From the NCBI GenBank assembly GCA_903918045.1, contig CAIXCY010000078.1, positions 1 to 57,536 of the forward strand: DNA of 57,536 nt, read 5' to 3'. Shown here piece by piece: positions 51,001 through 57,536 of the stretch. Within the stretch, counting starts at the first letter, position 1; each line of letters begins with the position of its first letter. Origin of the DNA: an uncultured Bacteroidia bacterium (GTDB taxonomy: Bacteria; Bacteroidota; Bacteroidia; Bacteroidales; Prolixibacteraceae). The position numbers and the translations under genes were made by a program. The notes below the pieces were generated by a model. The model saw nothing but the letters and a program-made list of their open reading frames with translations. It was not told where the DNA came from and ran no database searches.

Positions 51001-52658
51001 TTGTCATCGTCAACGATATTCTGAGGAACATTAAACAGGTCAATAACACGCTGATTGATCAGCAATCTTTTCTGATCATTCCCAATGATTAATATTCCAT
51101 CAATTGTGGCATTGGTTTGTGCTTCAAGCAGTGATGTTTTTGTTTGCAACGCGGCCTCTGCAAGTTTTCGTTCAGTGATGTCCCGTTCTACAAAGAGTAT
51201 GCTTTCAGGAATCCCCTTTGCATCGTATAATATGGTGGAATTAACATCGATAAAGAACCTGCTATTATCCTGTCTCACAGCAAGGTATTCGGTAATCTTG
51301 CTGCCCTTTTGACCCGATAGCAATTTACCAATGTTTTCGATCAATAATTCATGGTTAGAAGAATCGATAAAATCAAAGATGGTTCTATTCAGATAATCTT
51401 CCCTTTGCTCAACAGAAAAGCCATGTAATAATGCAAGTTTTTCCGACATCAGTTGCAACCTGCCGTCTATCGAAGTCATACCAATCCCGTCAGGTGAAGC
51501 AGAGATGATCGCTTCCCATTTCTGACTGCTGAGTTGTAATGCCTCCTCTGCCTCTTTTCGTTTGGTAATATCCCTGCTGATTCCAAGGATTCCGATCAGA
51601 CTTCCATCGCTTGCCCAATAGGGTGTTTTCAACGTATCGATCAATATCCTTCGGCCATCGGGATAGGTAATCCATTCCTCATTGTGACGCGGAAGGTTTT
51701 CCTGAAGCATCTGATTATCGAAGTATCGAAATTCTTTGGCAACCTCCCGATCAAAAAGATCAAAATCATTTTTGCCAATAATCTCATTTTTTGATTTACC
51801 AACCAATTCGCAAAATGGAGGGTTACAACCCAGGTAGACTCCATTGGTATCTTTAAAAAAGATGATATCAGGAATAGAATCGAGCAACGAGGTTATTAAT
51901 CCGGTTTGCCTGATTCGCTCCTCCTCCGCCTTTTTACGCGCTGTAATATCCTCTTTAATAGCTATAAAATGGGTGATCTGCTGATGCTCATTAATGATTG
52001 GCGAAATTAAAGCCGATTCCCAATAAAGGTCACCGTTTTTCTTCGTGTTTTGTAACTCTCCCTGCCATTCATTTCCGGAAAGAATCGTATCCCATAGTTC
52101 GATAAATACCTGGAATGGGGTTGTTGCAGATTTAAGTATCCTCGGATTTTTCCCAATAACCTCCTCCTTACTGTAACCGGTCAGGTCACAGAACTTAGGA
52201 TTTACATATTCAATATCTCCATCGGTATTGGTAATCACGATTGAAGCAGGGTTTTGTTCCACTGCTTTTGAAAGCTTAAGAATCTCTTCCTCTGCCTGTT
52301 TGCGTTCCTCTATTAATTGAATCAGCGATTTGAACAAATAACTACTATCGGAGCCAGACACTTCACTTTCTCCAAAATCAGAATGTTTTGAGGGATTAAG
52401 TGCATAAATTGCCTCCTTTATTTTATTAATGGTTCCCTTTTGAGTTTCAGCATCCTGCTTGTGTTTTTGATAGGAATCACGAAGTTCCTGGGAGCTGATT
52501 TCAATTGAATTTTGAAGCAGTTTGGTATCAACTTCAAAATTTTCATACGTATTATCAATATCTTCGATCAACCCTATAAACTCAGCAGGAAGCTGATCAA
52601 TCGAACCAAAGTGCCGTTTGATCTGACGAAGCAAAAGTTTGTTCAGACTCTTTTTCAT
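48039..52658 (-). CDS. 1539-residue PAS-rich hybrid histidine kinase with HPt domain
   Basis: N-terminal helices 1-125, then six PAS domains at about 128-245, 250-370, 375-497, 500-625, 630-755 and 760-885. HisKA has MSHEIRTPLNG, phospho-His 911; HATPase_c about 1010-1130 has DTGIGI and GTGLGLTISS. Receiver 1 has phospho-Asp 1195 (VDYQMP) and receiver 2 phospho-Asp 1344 (MDIQMP). The C-terminal HPt has VAHSIKGACLNMW, phospho-His 1487. This is a BarA-type relay (H-D-H) plus an extra receiver, all without membrane spans. It starts 12 bp after the FIST gene stop, so the two form one operon and FIST may feed ligand information to it. No output regulator is adjacent. Confidence 0.94.
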   Translation of the reverse strand: MKKSLNKLLLRQIKRHFGSIDQLPAEFIGLIEDIDNTYENFEVDTKLLQNSIEISSQELRDSYQKHKQDAETQKGTINKIKEAIYALNPSKHSDFGESEVSGSDSSYLFKSLIQLIEERKQAEEEILKLSKAVEQNPASIVITNTDGDIEYVNPKFCDLTGYSKEEVIGKNPRILKSATTPFQVFIELWDTILSGNEWQGELQNTKKNGDLYWESALISPIINEHQQITHFIAIKEDITARKKAEEERIRQTGLITSLLDSIPDIIFFKDTNGVYLGCNPPFCELVGKSKNEIIGKNDFDLFDREVAKEFRYFDNQMLQENLPRHNEEWITYPDGRRILIDTLKTPYWASDGSLIGILGISRDITKRKEAEEALQLSSQKWEAIISASPDGIGMTSIDGRLQLMSEKLALLHGFSVEQREDYLNRTIFDFIDSSNHELLIENIGKLLSGQKGSKITEYLAVRQDNSRFFIDVNSTILYDAKGIPESILFVERDITERKLAEAALQTKTSLLEAQTNATIDGILIIGNDQKRLLINQRVIDLFNVPQNIVDDDNDSYLLSHVMGLTKDPEKFLEKVLYLNVHENEISQDVLELTTGKVLDRYSAPVLGKDGKNYGRIWTFRDITESKQAEELLQNERALFRTIIDLIPDAVYVKDTEGKKILANPKEVQFAGKQSEDEIIGKTDDNLYPEAMAKRGFAEDQYVLMSGKSILDSEGTLLDPEGKLRSLLVSKVPLRDVHGKITGLIGVTHDISLRKKAEDDLKQISTRLSLATRAGGVGVWDLDLISDFLLWDDQMFSLYGVNRNYVGQANDTRLRGIHPDDAQAVEAQIQLAISGEKEFDTEFRVVWPDGSIHNIRALATVQRDKDGNPLHIIGTNWDITEQKQTEATLLIAKQESDSANRAKSEFLANMSHEIRTPLNGVIGFTDLLLRTPLNKVQQQYAKNANTSGHTLLGIINDILDFSKIEAGKMEIDWIKADIIELVELTSDIVKYHASQKNIELLLNIQQDIPRFAIMDPTRLKQILVNLLGNAVKFTEAGEVELKLSFIKITETRGEFIFSVRDTGIGINAEQQKHLFKAFSQADSSTTRKFGGTGLGLTISSMLAEKMGTRIEVISEPNMGSTFHFTLQTTYEAGEKLDFSSLKSMERILVIDDNFNNRMILEHTCRNWGINFVGIENGLQAIAVLEDSEPFDVIIVDYQMPEINGIDTIKLIRNRLNLTPDIQPVILLHSSSDDIEIYEECKKLGVIFNLTKPVKSSELLHYLKNIRSQPNTLLLEKEPDLISESVSLAKDARPGILVAEDVVINMILVTTLIKQMIPNVIIYQAKNGKEAYEMTILKKPNLIIMDIQMPIMSGVEATLAIRKYEAGMGGRIPIIALTAGAIKGEAERCIESGMDDFLTKPLEQKKLHAVLGTHLAQFYKQSAVIKKKSITQSVDIHFDREMLMSSIGENSELCEELLQAVIVQITKDSELLKKAIADRNLPLIKSVAHSIKGACLNMWFHKMAELAIEFELYLDKDHFIELEELFEALMVEWAQVKLIIE

Positions 52659-52670
52659 AATTCGGATGAA

Positions 52671-53813
52671 TTATACCTCTTTAAACAGTGTTATGGTCAT
52701 CGTTTGGTTATGAAGTTCACAATGTTGATCAAACGGTTTGATAGGGCTTATTTCGCCATAGGAATAGAAGCCTGCAATTGCAGCAGTGTCTCCGATTGAT
52801 TCGCGAATAATTTCAAGTTCCTCCTCCACCCGTTGTTTGAGGACCAATTTCCGTCCTACACAACTGATCAGGATTGCAAGGTCTGCCTCGCTGTTTTGAA
52901 GGCTCGTCTTCGACATCTCTGCGGCACCGTTGGCACCATCAATAAGCCGATCCGTATTGGCTTTCATCAACCTTACATATTCTCCCTGCGGAACATCTCC
53001 AGCAAATACCATGCTTCCATCAACCTCATTAACTGCAAGTACTGTGCGTACAATGGAAGTTTCAGAATCTTTTAACCGCAAACTTAACGGAAATAACAAC
53101 GCAGAAGCCGGAAGATTGGCAGCATGGTCTCCAAGGTACCGTTTGTAGAGCTCAAGGGCAGGCTGTCCATCCAATTCATAGAGGATATTTCCAGTCGATT
53201 TGGTCACTTCGCGGTCCACACCAAACGAATCCCAGCCTCCCATCGATCCGTACCCTACCTGGAGATGCTCCCCGTAAAAGCCGATGGCCAGAACAATATT
53301 CTTTTCACCAACCTGGTTATGCACGATCACCGTTTCGCTAAAATCAGCCTGATCACCCGCTAAACCCCCGGTAACAGGAATCCTGTCTTTAAGTTTACTG
53401 TTCAACCCTTTGGTAAGCTCACTTCCATTGATATTTAAACCCTCCGACAATATCATGAGGTGAACAAGCGATTCCTTATCGAGCTTTTCCGCCAGGTTTT
53501 CCCCTACAGCAAAACTATCCTCCATCGCATGGATATATTCTTTTGCGATTTCAACCTGCGTATTCTCAAACCACACTGCTGTAGAAATAATATTATCGTT
53601 CAGAACTAACTCCTGATAAATCTCTCCTGAAGTGGAACATCCGACAATTTGTGCATTCGGATAAGCTTCTATTATCCAATCTATTGGCTGTTGTTTTTTA
53701 AGTAATTCCTTATTCCCAAATAAAAAAACCAGCTGGGCTGATTTGCCCAAATTATAGTTGCTCTTTTGCACCCAACCCGAGGCTTCAGAATAGATCGATT
53801 GTTCTGTTTTCAT
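52671..53813 (-). CDS. FIST-domain sensory protein
   Basis: 380 residues with FIST_N (about 25-220: QLVFLFGNKELL, AQIVGCSTSGEIY, VTGGLAGDQADFSETVI) and FIST_C (about 225-365: LYKRYLGDHAANLPASALLFPL, then SCVGRKLVLKQRVEEEL and GFYSYGEISP). FIST domains are cytoplasmic ligand-binding modules, proposed to sense small molecules such as amino acids, and often pair with kinases or cyclic-di-GMP enzymes. There is no catalytic domain here. The gene is first in an operon with the 1539-residue hybrid kinase (12-bp gap) and has a well-formed Bacteroidetes promoter upstream. Confidence 0.94.
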   Translation of the reverse strand: MKTEQSIYSEASGWVQKSNYNLGKSAQLVFLFGNKELLKKQQPIDWIIEAYPNAQIVGCSTSGEIYQELVLNDNIISTAVWFENTQVEIAKEYIHAMEDSFAVGENLAEKLDKESLVHLMILSEGLNINGSELTKGLNSKLKDRIPVTGGLAGDQADFSETVIVHNQVGEKNIVLAIGFYGEHLQVGYGSMGGWDSFGVDREVTKSTGNILYELDGQPALELYKRYLGDHAANLPASALLFPLSLRLKDSETSIVRTVLAVNEVDGSMVFAGDVPQGEYVRLMKANTDRLIDGANGAAEMSKTSLQNSEADLAILISCVGRKLVLKQRVEEELEIIRESIGDTAAIAGFYSYGEISPIKPFDQHCELHNQTMTITLFKEV

Positions 53814-53893
53814 TATTATTTAAGTTGTATGTTTAAATTAGTATTGGTTTGACAATCCGAATATTTATCTTCCGGTTTATAAAGGCGGTAAGA

Positions 53894-53923
53894 CAAAGTT
53901 AGAAGTTTATTTTAAACTCCAAA
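53894..53923 (-). promoter_or_regulatory. Bacteroidetes promoter of the FIST-hybrid kinase operon
   Basis: On the minus strand TTTG (53920-53923), an 18-nt spacer, then TAACTTTG (53894-53901). Both boxes and the spacing fit the Bacteroidetes sigma-70 consensus TTTG-N19-TAnnTTTG. The -7 ends 80 bp before the FIST ATG. This is the best promoter match in the window. Confidence 0.7.
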
Positions 53924-54051
53924 CTTTTCATAAATATTTGTTTATTTTCTTGCTTTTTGCCAAATTATTTTACTAATTGAATAACACCAACTGCAGGCAA
54001 ATGTTCAGCAGAAAACCACTGAAAGGAAGTTAAATACAACAATCTGCGCGA

Positions 54052-55200
54052 TCAGATCTCACGGCTGGTCCCGGTTATCCTGAGTGGCTTTCCTTTGTTG
54101 TCACGCTGAACAACCCCTAAAGCCTGTATAAGGCGGCATGAATCATCGGGACATATAACCCGAAATATTGTTTCAAAATCCATCTGACCCATCAGCGCCT
54201 TCTCAAATTCGGTATTTACACGTACACAATCCTCGGGATGAATAAGCGCTAACCAGCTATTGTACCCCCCACTAAATCGTTGCTTTTCCAAATAGTAGAT
54301 TTTGAACATCTGATCGTCCCACTGAAAAGTATGCAAGAGGGTATCGTAATCCCAGCTACCAACACCTCCTGAACGGGTGGCCAATTTCAAACGAATTGAT
54401 ACCTCTTTGAGCTTCTCTTGCGCACTCTTGCGTTCAGTTATATCCGTCAGGAAATTTAAAGTGGCAGCTTTACCTTCCCAATCAATATCCACCACATTGA
54501 GCGAAACCCAGCAAATAGATTGATCCTTCTTCAAAATACGTAATTCGAAGCTGGTTTCAGGTAGTTCATCACCAAGCCGTTTTGCAATATTGGTTGTAAT
54601 AATTTCCTTGTCGTCGTTATGAACAAGCTCTAATGGTTGAATATCAAGTAATTCCTGCTCTGTGTAGCCTGAAAACTCTGCCGATTTTGAATTCACAAAC
54701 TTAAAGCTGTTCTCCTGAAAAACAACGATACCGACACTTGCAGATTCAACAAGCGTGCGATAGCGCTTTTCGAGTTGATGCAATTTTTCTTCCACAAGTC
54801 TCCGTTGCGAAATATCGGTCACAAATCCATGCCAAAGAACTGATCCATTTGCTTCACGCCGCGGGACAGCATCACTGTAAAAGATATGAGCTGTACCATC
54901 CTCAAAGATCATCCGAAACTCATTTTGCCAGGGTGTCAGGTTCTTTGCCGAGTTTTGCATTCTTTTGAACATTTCCAGATAATCATCGGGATGAATATTC
55001 CTGAAAACAGGGGCTGAATCTTCGCGAACCTCATCCGGCGTAACCCTTAGTATCTGCACGATTGCTTCACTGGCATAAGGAAAACAGGAGCTCCCGTCCG
55101 GATTTAACCGGAACCTGAAAACCACCCCGGGGACCTGCCCGGTTATGACACGCAATTGATCCAGCGACTCCTTGTTCAAAGTCGCCTGCTTCTCTCTCAC
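54052..55200 (-). pseudogene. 3' part of a broken PAS sensor gene (three PAS domains, no transmitter)
   Basis: 382 codons from a GTG at 55200; the first ATG comes only about 75 codons in, inside a PAS domain, so no proper start is visible. It holds three PAS domains (about 15-140, 145-265, 270-382): HPDDYLEMFKRMQ, VTDISQRRLVEE, then WDYDTLLHTFQWDDQMFKIY. The last PAS closely parallels the sixth PAS of the 1539-residue kinase. The frame ends at GTSREI, exactly where homologs continue into the DIT-ERK linker and HisKA, so the transmitter is missing. It is in the same frame as the upstream ORF, separated from it by a TAG at 55237-55239 and no other stop, so both are probably one gene broken by a nonsense change. 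Confidence 0.75.
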
Positions 55201-55236
55201 TTCTCCGGCCAGGATTAAATTTGCCTGAATTGCTAG

Positions 55237-56316
55237 CTAGTGATTCAGAATCACCAACTCCGCTGCCCGCTTTTCTTTTTCCTGATTTTGAAAAAAGAGT
55301 TCATTATTGGCAATGATCAACTCTTTTACGCGCTTCTCTTTCTCTTCATTTTGAAGGAACAGTTGGTTGTTTGCCAGGAATAATTCATTGGCGCGCTTTG
55401 ATTTCTCTTTGGTTTGGAAAACAAGCTCTTTATTAGCAATGATTAATTCGGCAGCCCGCTTGGATTTCTCTTCGTTTTGAAAGAGTAATTCCTTATTGGC
55501 AATGGCTAGTTCCATTGCCCGCTTTGCTTTTTCTTCGGTTTCGAAAACAAGTTCAAAATTGGCAATAGTCAACTCTGCTACCCGCTTCTCTTTCTCTTCA
55601 TTTAGGAACAAAAGCTCCTTATTGGCAATAATGAGTTCGGTTGCCCGGCGTGCCTTATCTCCGGTTTGTAAAACAAGCTCTTCATTTGCAATAAATAGTT
55701 CGGCCGCCCGCTTTGTCTTCTCTTCGTTTTGAAAAAAAAGGGCCTTGTTGGCATCAATTAAATCGCGCTCTGCACGTTTGCGATCGGTAATGTTAACCAC
55801 TGTTATAATACATTGTTCCCTGTTCCCGATCGAAATGCCTGTAACACTCACATAACATTGAAAGTCAGAGACTGAATTAAGGGTCAGAACACAACTCTCC
55901 TTGGCCTTACGTATAAAGATATTTCCAATAAATACATTGAAAATCTGCTTTGACTCGGGGGAAACAAAAAATCCAAACAAGTGGTTTTTCAACATGGATC
56001 GCTCTCTGCCTAAAATTTGAGCTCCTGCAATATTTAATTCAAGAATTTTTCCCGATGAGGTGAGTGTAAAGTAACCGGATGGGGAAAAATCGTATAAATC
56101 TGAATATTTCTTATTGGCAAGAACTGACTCCTTCTGCTGACAAAGAACCTGCTCTTCAATGATCATTTCCAATTTGATCTGTTCAACCTCAAGCTCCTGC
56201 AGCCGGCTCAGGGCATCTGCTTCAGAAAAATGAGATTCCTTTACGGAACAGCTCTTATTGTATTGCTCGGTAGCCTTTTGGAAAAGAATTTCACTATTTT
56301 CTTTCTTGCCTTTCAT
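55237..56316 (-). pseudogene. 5' part of the broken sensor gene: PAS domain plus eight 21-residue coiled-coil repeats
   Basis: 359 residues. The N-terminal helix 1-60 leads to a PAS domain at about 60-185 (YDFSPSGYFTL, like the first PAS of the kinase at 7232). Residues 190-357 are eight tandem 21-residue repeats of the form N-K-E-L-hydrophobic-Q-N-E-E-K-x-K-R-A-x-E-L-I-I-A, three heptads each and so one long signalling coiled coil. The ORF ends NH-TAG. Reading through gives NH-x-LAIQAN in the ninth repeat, where x is Glu in most earlier repeats; GAG to TAG is a single-base change. It starts 22 bp after the stop of the upstream hybrid kinase and is probably cotranscribed with it. It might still make a truncated PAS protein. 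Confidence 0.8.
55246..55749 (-). repeat. Eight 63-bp tandem repeats coding a coiled coil
   Basis: In-frame tandem units of 63 bp (21 codons), diverged at the DNA level but constant in length and heptad pattern. A ninth, degenerate unit follows and contains the TAG. Confidence 0.85.
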
Positions 56317-56338
56317 ATTCTAATTAATCCCTTTTAGA

Positions 56339-57536
56339 TCATTGGTTTGAAGGTAAAAATACCTCCAGGTACTTGGTCAGCAAATCATTCAGCATATTCG
56401 CATTCAGCGGTTTAGTCATAAATTCATCCATTCCCGCATTCAAACATTTTTCCTTGTCAAATCCGGCAGTTAAGGCTGCAATCGGGACATGGCCCCCATT
56501 AAACTTTTCAAAATTACGGATCTCGATGGTTGCTTCAATTCCCGACATCACCGGCATTTGAATATCCATCAGGATTAAATGGATGTTTTTTGAAATCGCT
56601 TTTTCATAAGCCTCTCTCCCATTTTTAGCCTTATAAATCTTAACGTTAGGAATCATTCGTTTTACCATTGCGGTAACCAAAGTCATATTCATCATCTCAT
56701 CCTCAACAATAAGTACAACGGGGATTTTTCCATCCTGCAAAAGGAGAGGTTCAACCACCAAACTCATTTTATCGCGATTTTCAATTGCCAAAGGATCATA
56801 TAAATTCGTCAGGCATTGGAATAATTCGGCCCTCTTTACCGGTTTGTTAAGTTTCGCTGTTACTCGTAACCTTTCGCACTCCTCGCAAATTTCAAAGTCA
56901 TCGAATGCACTTTGAAGCATTATAAATATCTGATTTTCAGGCAATAGAGGCACGTTCTCACGGATCAACCGGATGGTTTCCAAACCGTTCTGGACAGGCA
57001 AATGATAATCGACCAGAATAATATCAAAAGGTTTTGATCCTTTTAGAAGTTCAATGGCTGCGTGGCCGTTGTCTATCCCGACAAATTCAATTCCCCAATG
57101 CGTGAAATTGTTTTCAAAAATCGACCTGCAGCCTGAATTGTCATCAATCACCAAAACCCGCTTTATCTTTTTCAGCTTAGCGATATCATCCTGTTCACCG
57201 GTTAGGTAAGTTGTTTTAAGTTTGAACGAAAAAACAGAACCCTTGCCTACTTCGCTTTGGAGCTCAATCTCACTACCCATTTCTCTGGCCAGCAAATTCG
57301 ATATCGTTAAGCCAAGACCTAACCCTCCAACCCTTCGGGTGGTGGAATTATCGGCCTGAGCAAACAACTGGAACAGGCTTTGCTGTTGATCGCTGCTGAT
57401 ACCCACACCCGTATCCCGAACAGATAAACTCAGCTCCCCTAAAGATTCCGTTGATCTGACAAATGAGATTTTCAATTCAATCTCACCGGATACGGTGAAT
57501 TTCAAAGCATTCCCTATCAAATTGATTAAAATGCGC
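56339..57536 (-). CDS. Hybrid histidine kinase, C-terminal part (partial)
   Basis: The frame is open to the window edge; the N-terminus (sensor and HisKA) lies beyond it, and the TTG at 57520 is internal (LINLIGNALKF, the HATPase N box). Visible: HATPase_c with DTGVGISS and GLGLGLTISNLL, receiver 1 with VDYHLPVQNG, receiver 2 with MDIQMPVMSG and MTKPL. There is no HPt domain after receiver 2. The receiver 2 region resembles that of the 1539-residue kinase nearly block for block (MIPNVKIYKAKNGREAYEKA), so the two are paralogs. Its stop is 22 bp before the broken PAS gene. Confidence 0.93.
   Translation of the reverse strand, partial: RILINLIGNALKFTVSGEIELKISFVRSTESLGELSLSVRDTGVGISSDQQQSLFQLFAQADNSTTRRVGGLGLGLTISNLLAREMGSEIELQSEVGKGSVFSFKLKTTYLTGEQDDIAKLKKIKRVLVIDDNSGCRSIFENNFTHWGIEFVGIDNGHAAIELLKGSKPFDIILVDYHLPVQNGLETIRLIRENVPLLPENQIFIMLQSAFDDFEICEECERLRVTAKLNKPVKRAELFQCLTNLYDPLAIENRDKMSLVVEPLLLQDGKIPVVLIVEDEMMNMTLVTAMVKRMIPNVKIYKAKNGREAYEKAISKNIHLILMDIQMPVMSGIEATIEIRNFEKFNGGHVPIAALTAGFDKEKCLNAGMDEFMTKPLNANMLNDLLTKYLEVFLPSNQ

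Noticed and set aside
55237-55239. TAG as a recoded sense codon
   Set aside because: A single interrupted gene in an otherwise normal code is better explained by a nonsense mutation or a sequence error.
55246-55749. Tandem 63-bp units considered as CRISPR or satellite DNA
   Set aside because: They have no spacers, are in frame and diverged at the DNA level but keep a heptad pattern in protein, so they are coding repeats.

Overview
This window comes from a Bacteroidetes (Bacteroidota) genome, most likely an environmental member of Bacteroidales/Marinilabiliales. The evidence is moderate GC content, many starts without a Shine-Dalgarno, recurrent TAnnTTTG promoter -7 elements upstream of genes, DUF3078, DUF5703/GH95-like and DbpA-type DEAD helicase families, and a very large set of cytoplasmic PAS/hybrid histidine kinases. 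I saw no rRNA, tRNA, CRISPR array or insertion sequence. All calls were made by reading the sequence; no database search was run.

Region 1 (1-7124, + strand) is the 3' part of a gas-vesicle operon. It holds an ArsA/Get3-type ATPase (5' end off the window), a Cdc48/VAT-like double AAA+ ATPase, four GvpF/L paralogs, GvpG and a GvpO-like protein. The first GvpF/L carries a C-terminal J domain with an intact HPD motif. The structural gene gvpA is not in the window and presumably lies upstream. J protein, AAA+ unfoldase and ArsA/Get3-type ATPase together look like a dedicated chaperone machine for gas-vesicle assembly. This is the most interesting system here. Three histidine kinases follow (7232-14537).

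Region 2 (14538-28230) is mostly metabolism: CysK, a GNAT acetyltransferase with a class-I aminotransferase, a NarL-type regulator, a YgiD-like dioxygenase with a Tat-like leader, YceI, an AraC regulator, a Cys/Met-metabolism PLP enzyme, a TlpA-like lipoprotein, a fatty-acid desaturase, a DUF2235 hydrolase, two small membrane proteins and an MFS transporter.

Region 3 (28231-33085) holds a DEAD-box helicase and the era-der GTPase pair. It also carries striking palindromic elements between genes.

Region 4 (33248-41013) is a small glycan-degradation group (DUF5703/GH95-like protein, six-hairpin glycosidase, sialate O-acetylesterase) without SusC/SusD. A small repeat-bearing secreted protein lies inside it.

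Region 5 (41146-48049) holds a DUF3078 outer-membrane protein, an AHSA1-like protein, a small membrane protein, a macrodomain-GNAT fusion and a 948-residue FAD/Fe-S D-lactate-dehydrogenase-type oxidoreductase.

Region 6 (48039-57536, - strand) is a sensory cluster. A FIST-domain sensor and a 1539-residue hybrid kinase form one operon behind a good promoter. Upstream lie a PAS/coiled-coil gene broken by an in-frame TAG and another hybrid kinase that runs off the window.

Between genes there are two ~190-bp nested palindromic elements (28503-28694, 36211-36395) with the same architecture but different perfect central hairpins, a pair of perfect palindromes at the der stop codon, and a three-block dispersed repeat (14700-14825, 43163-43238).
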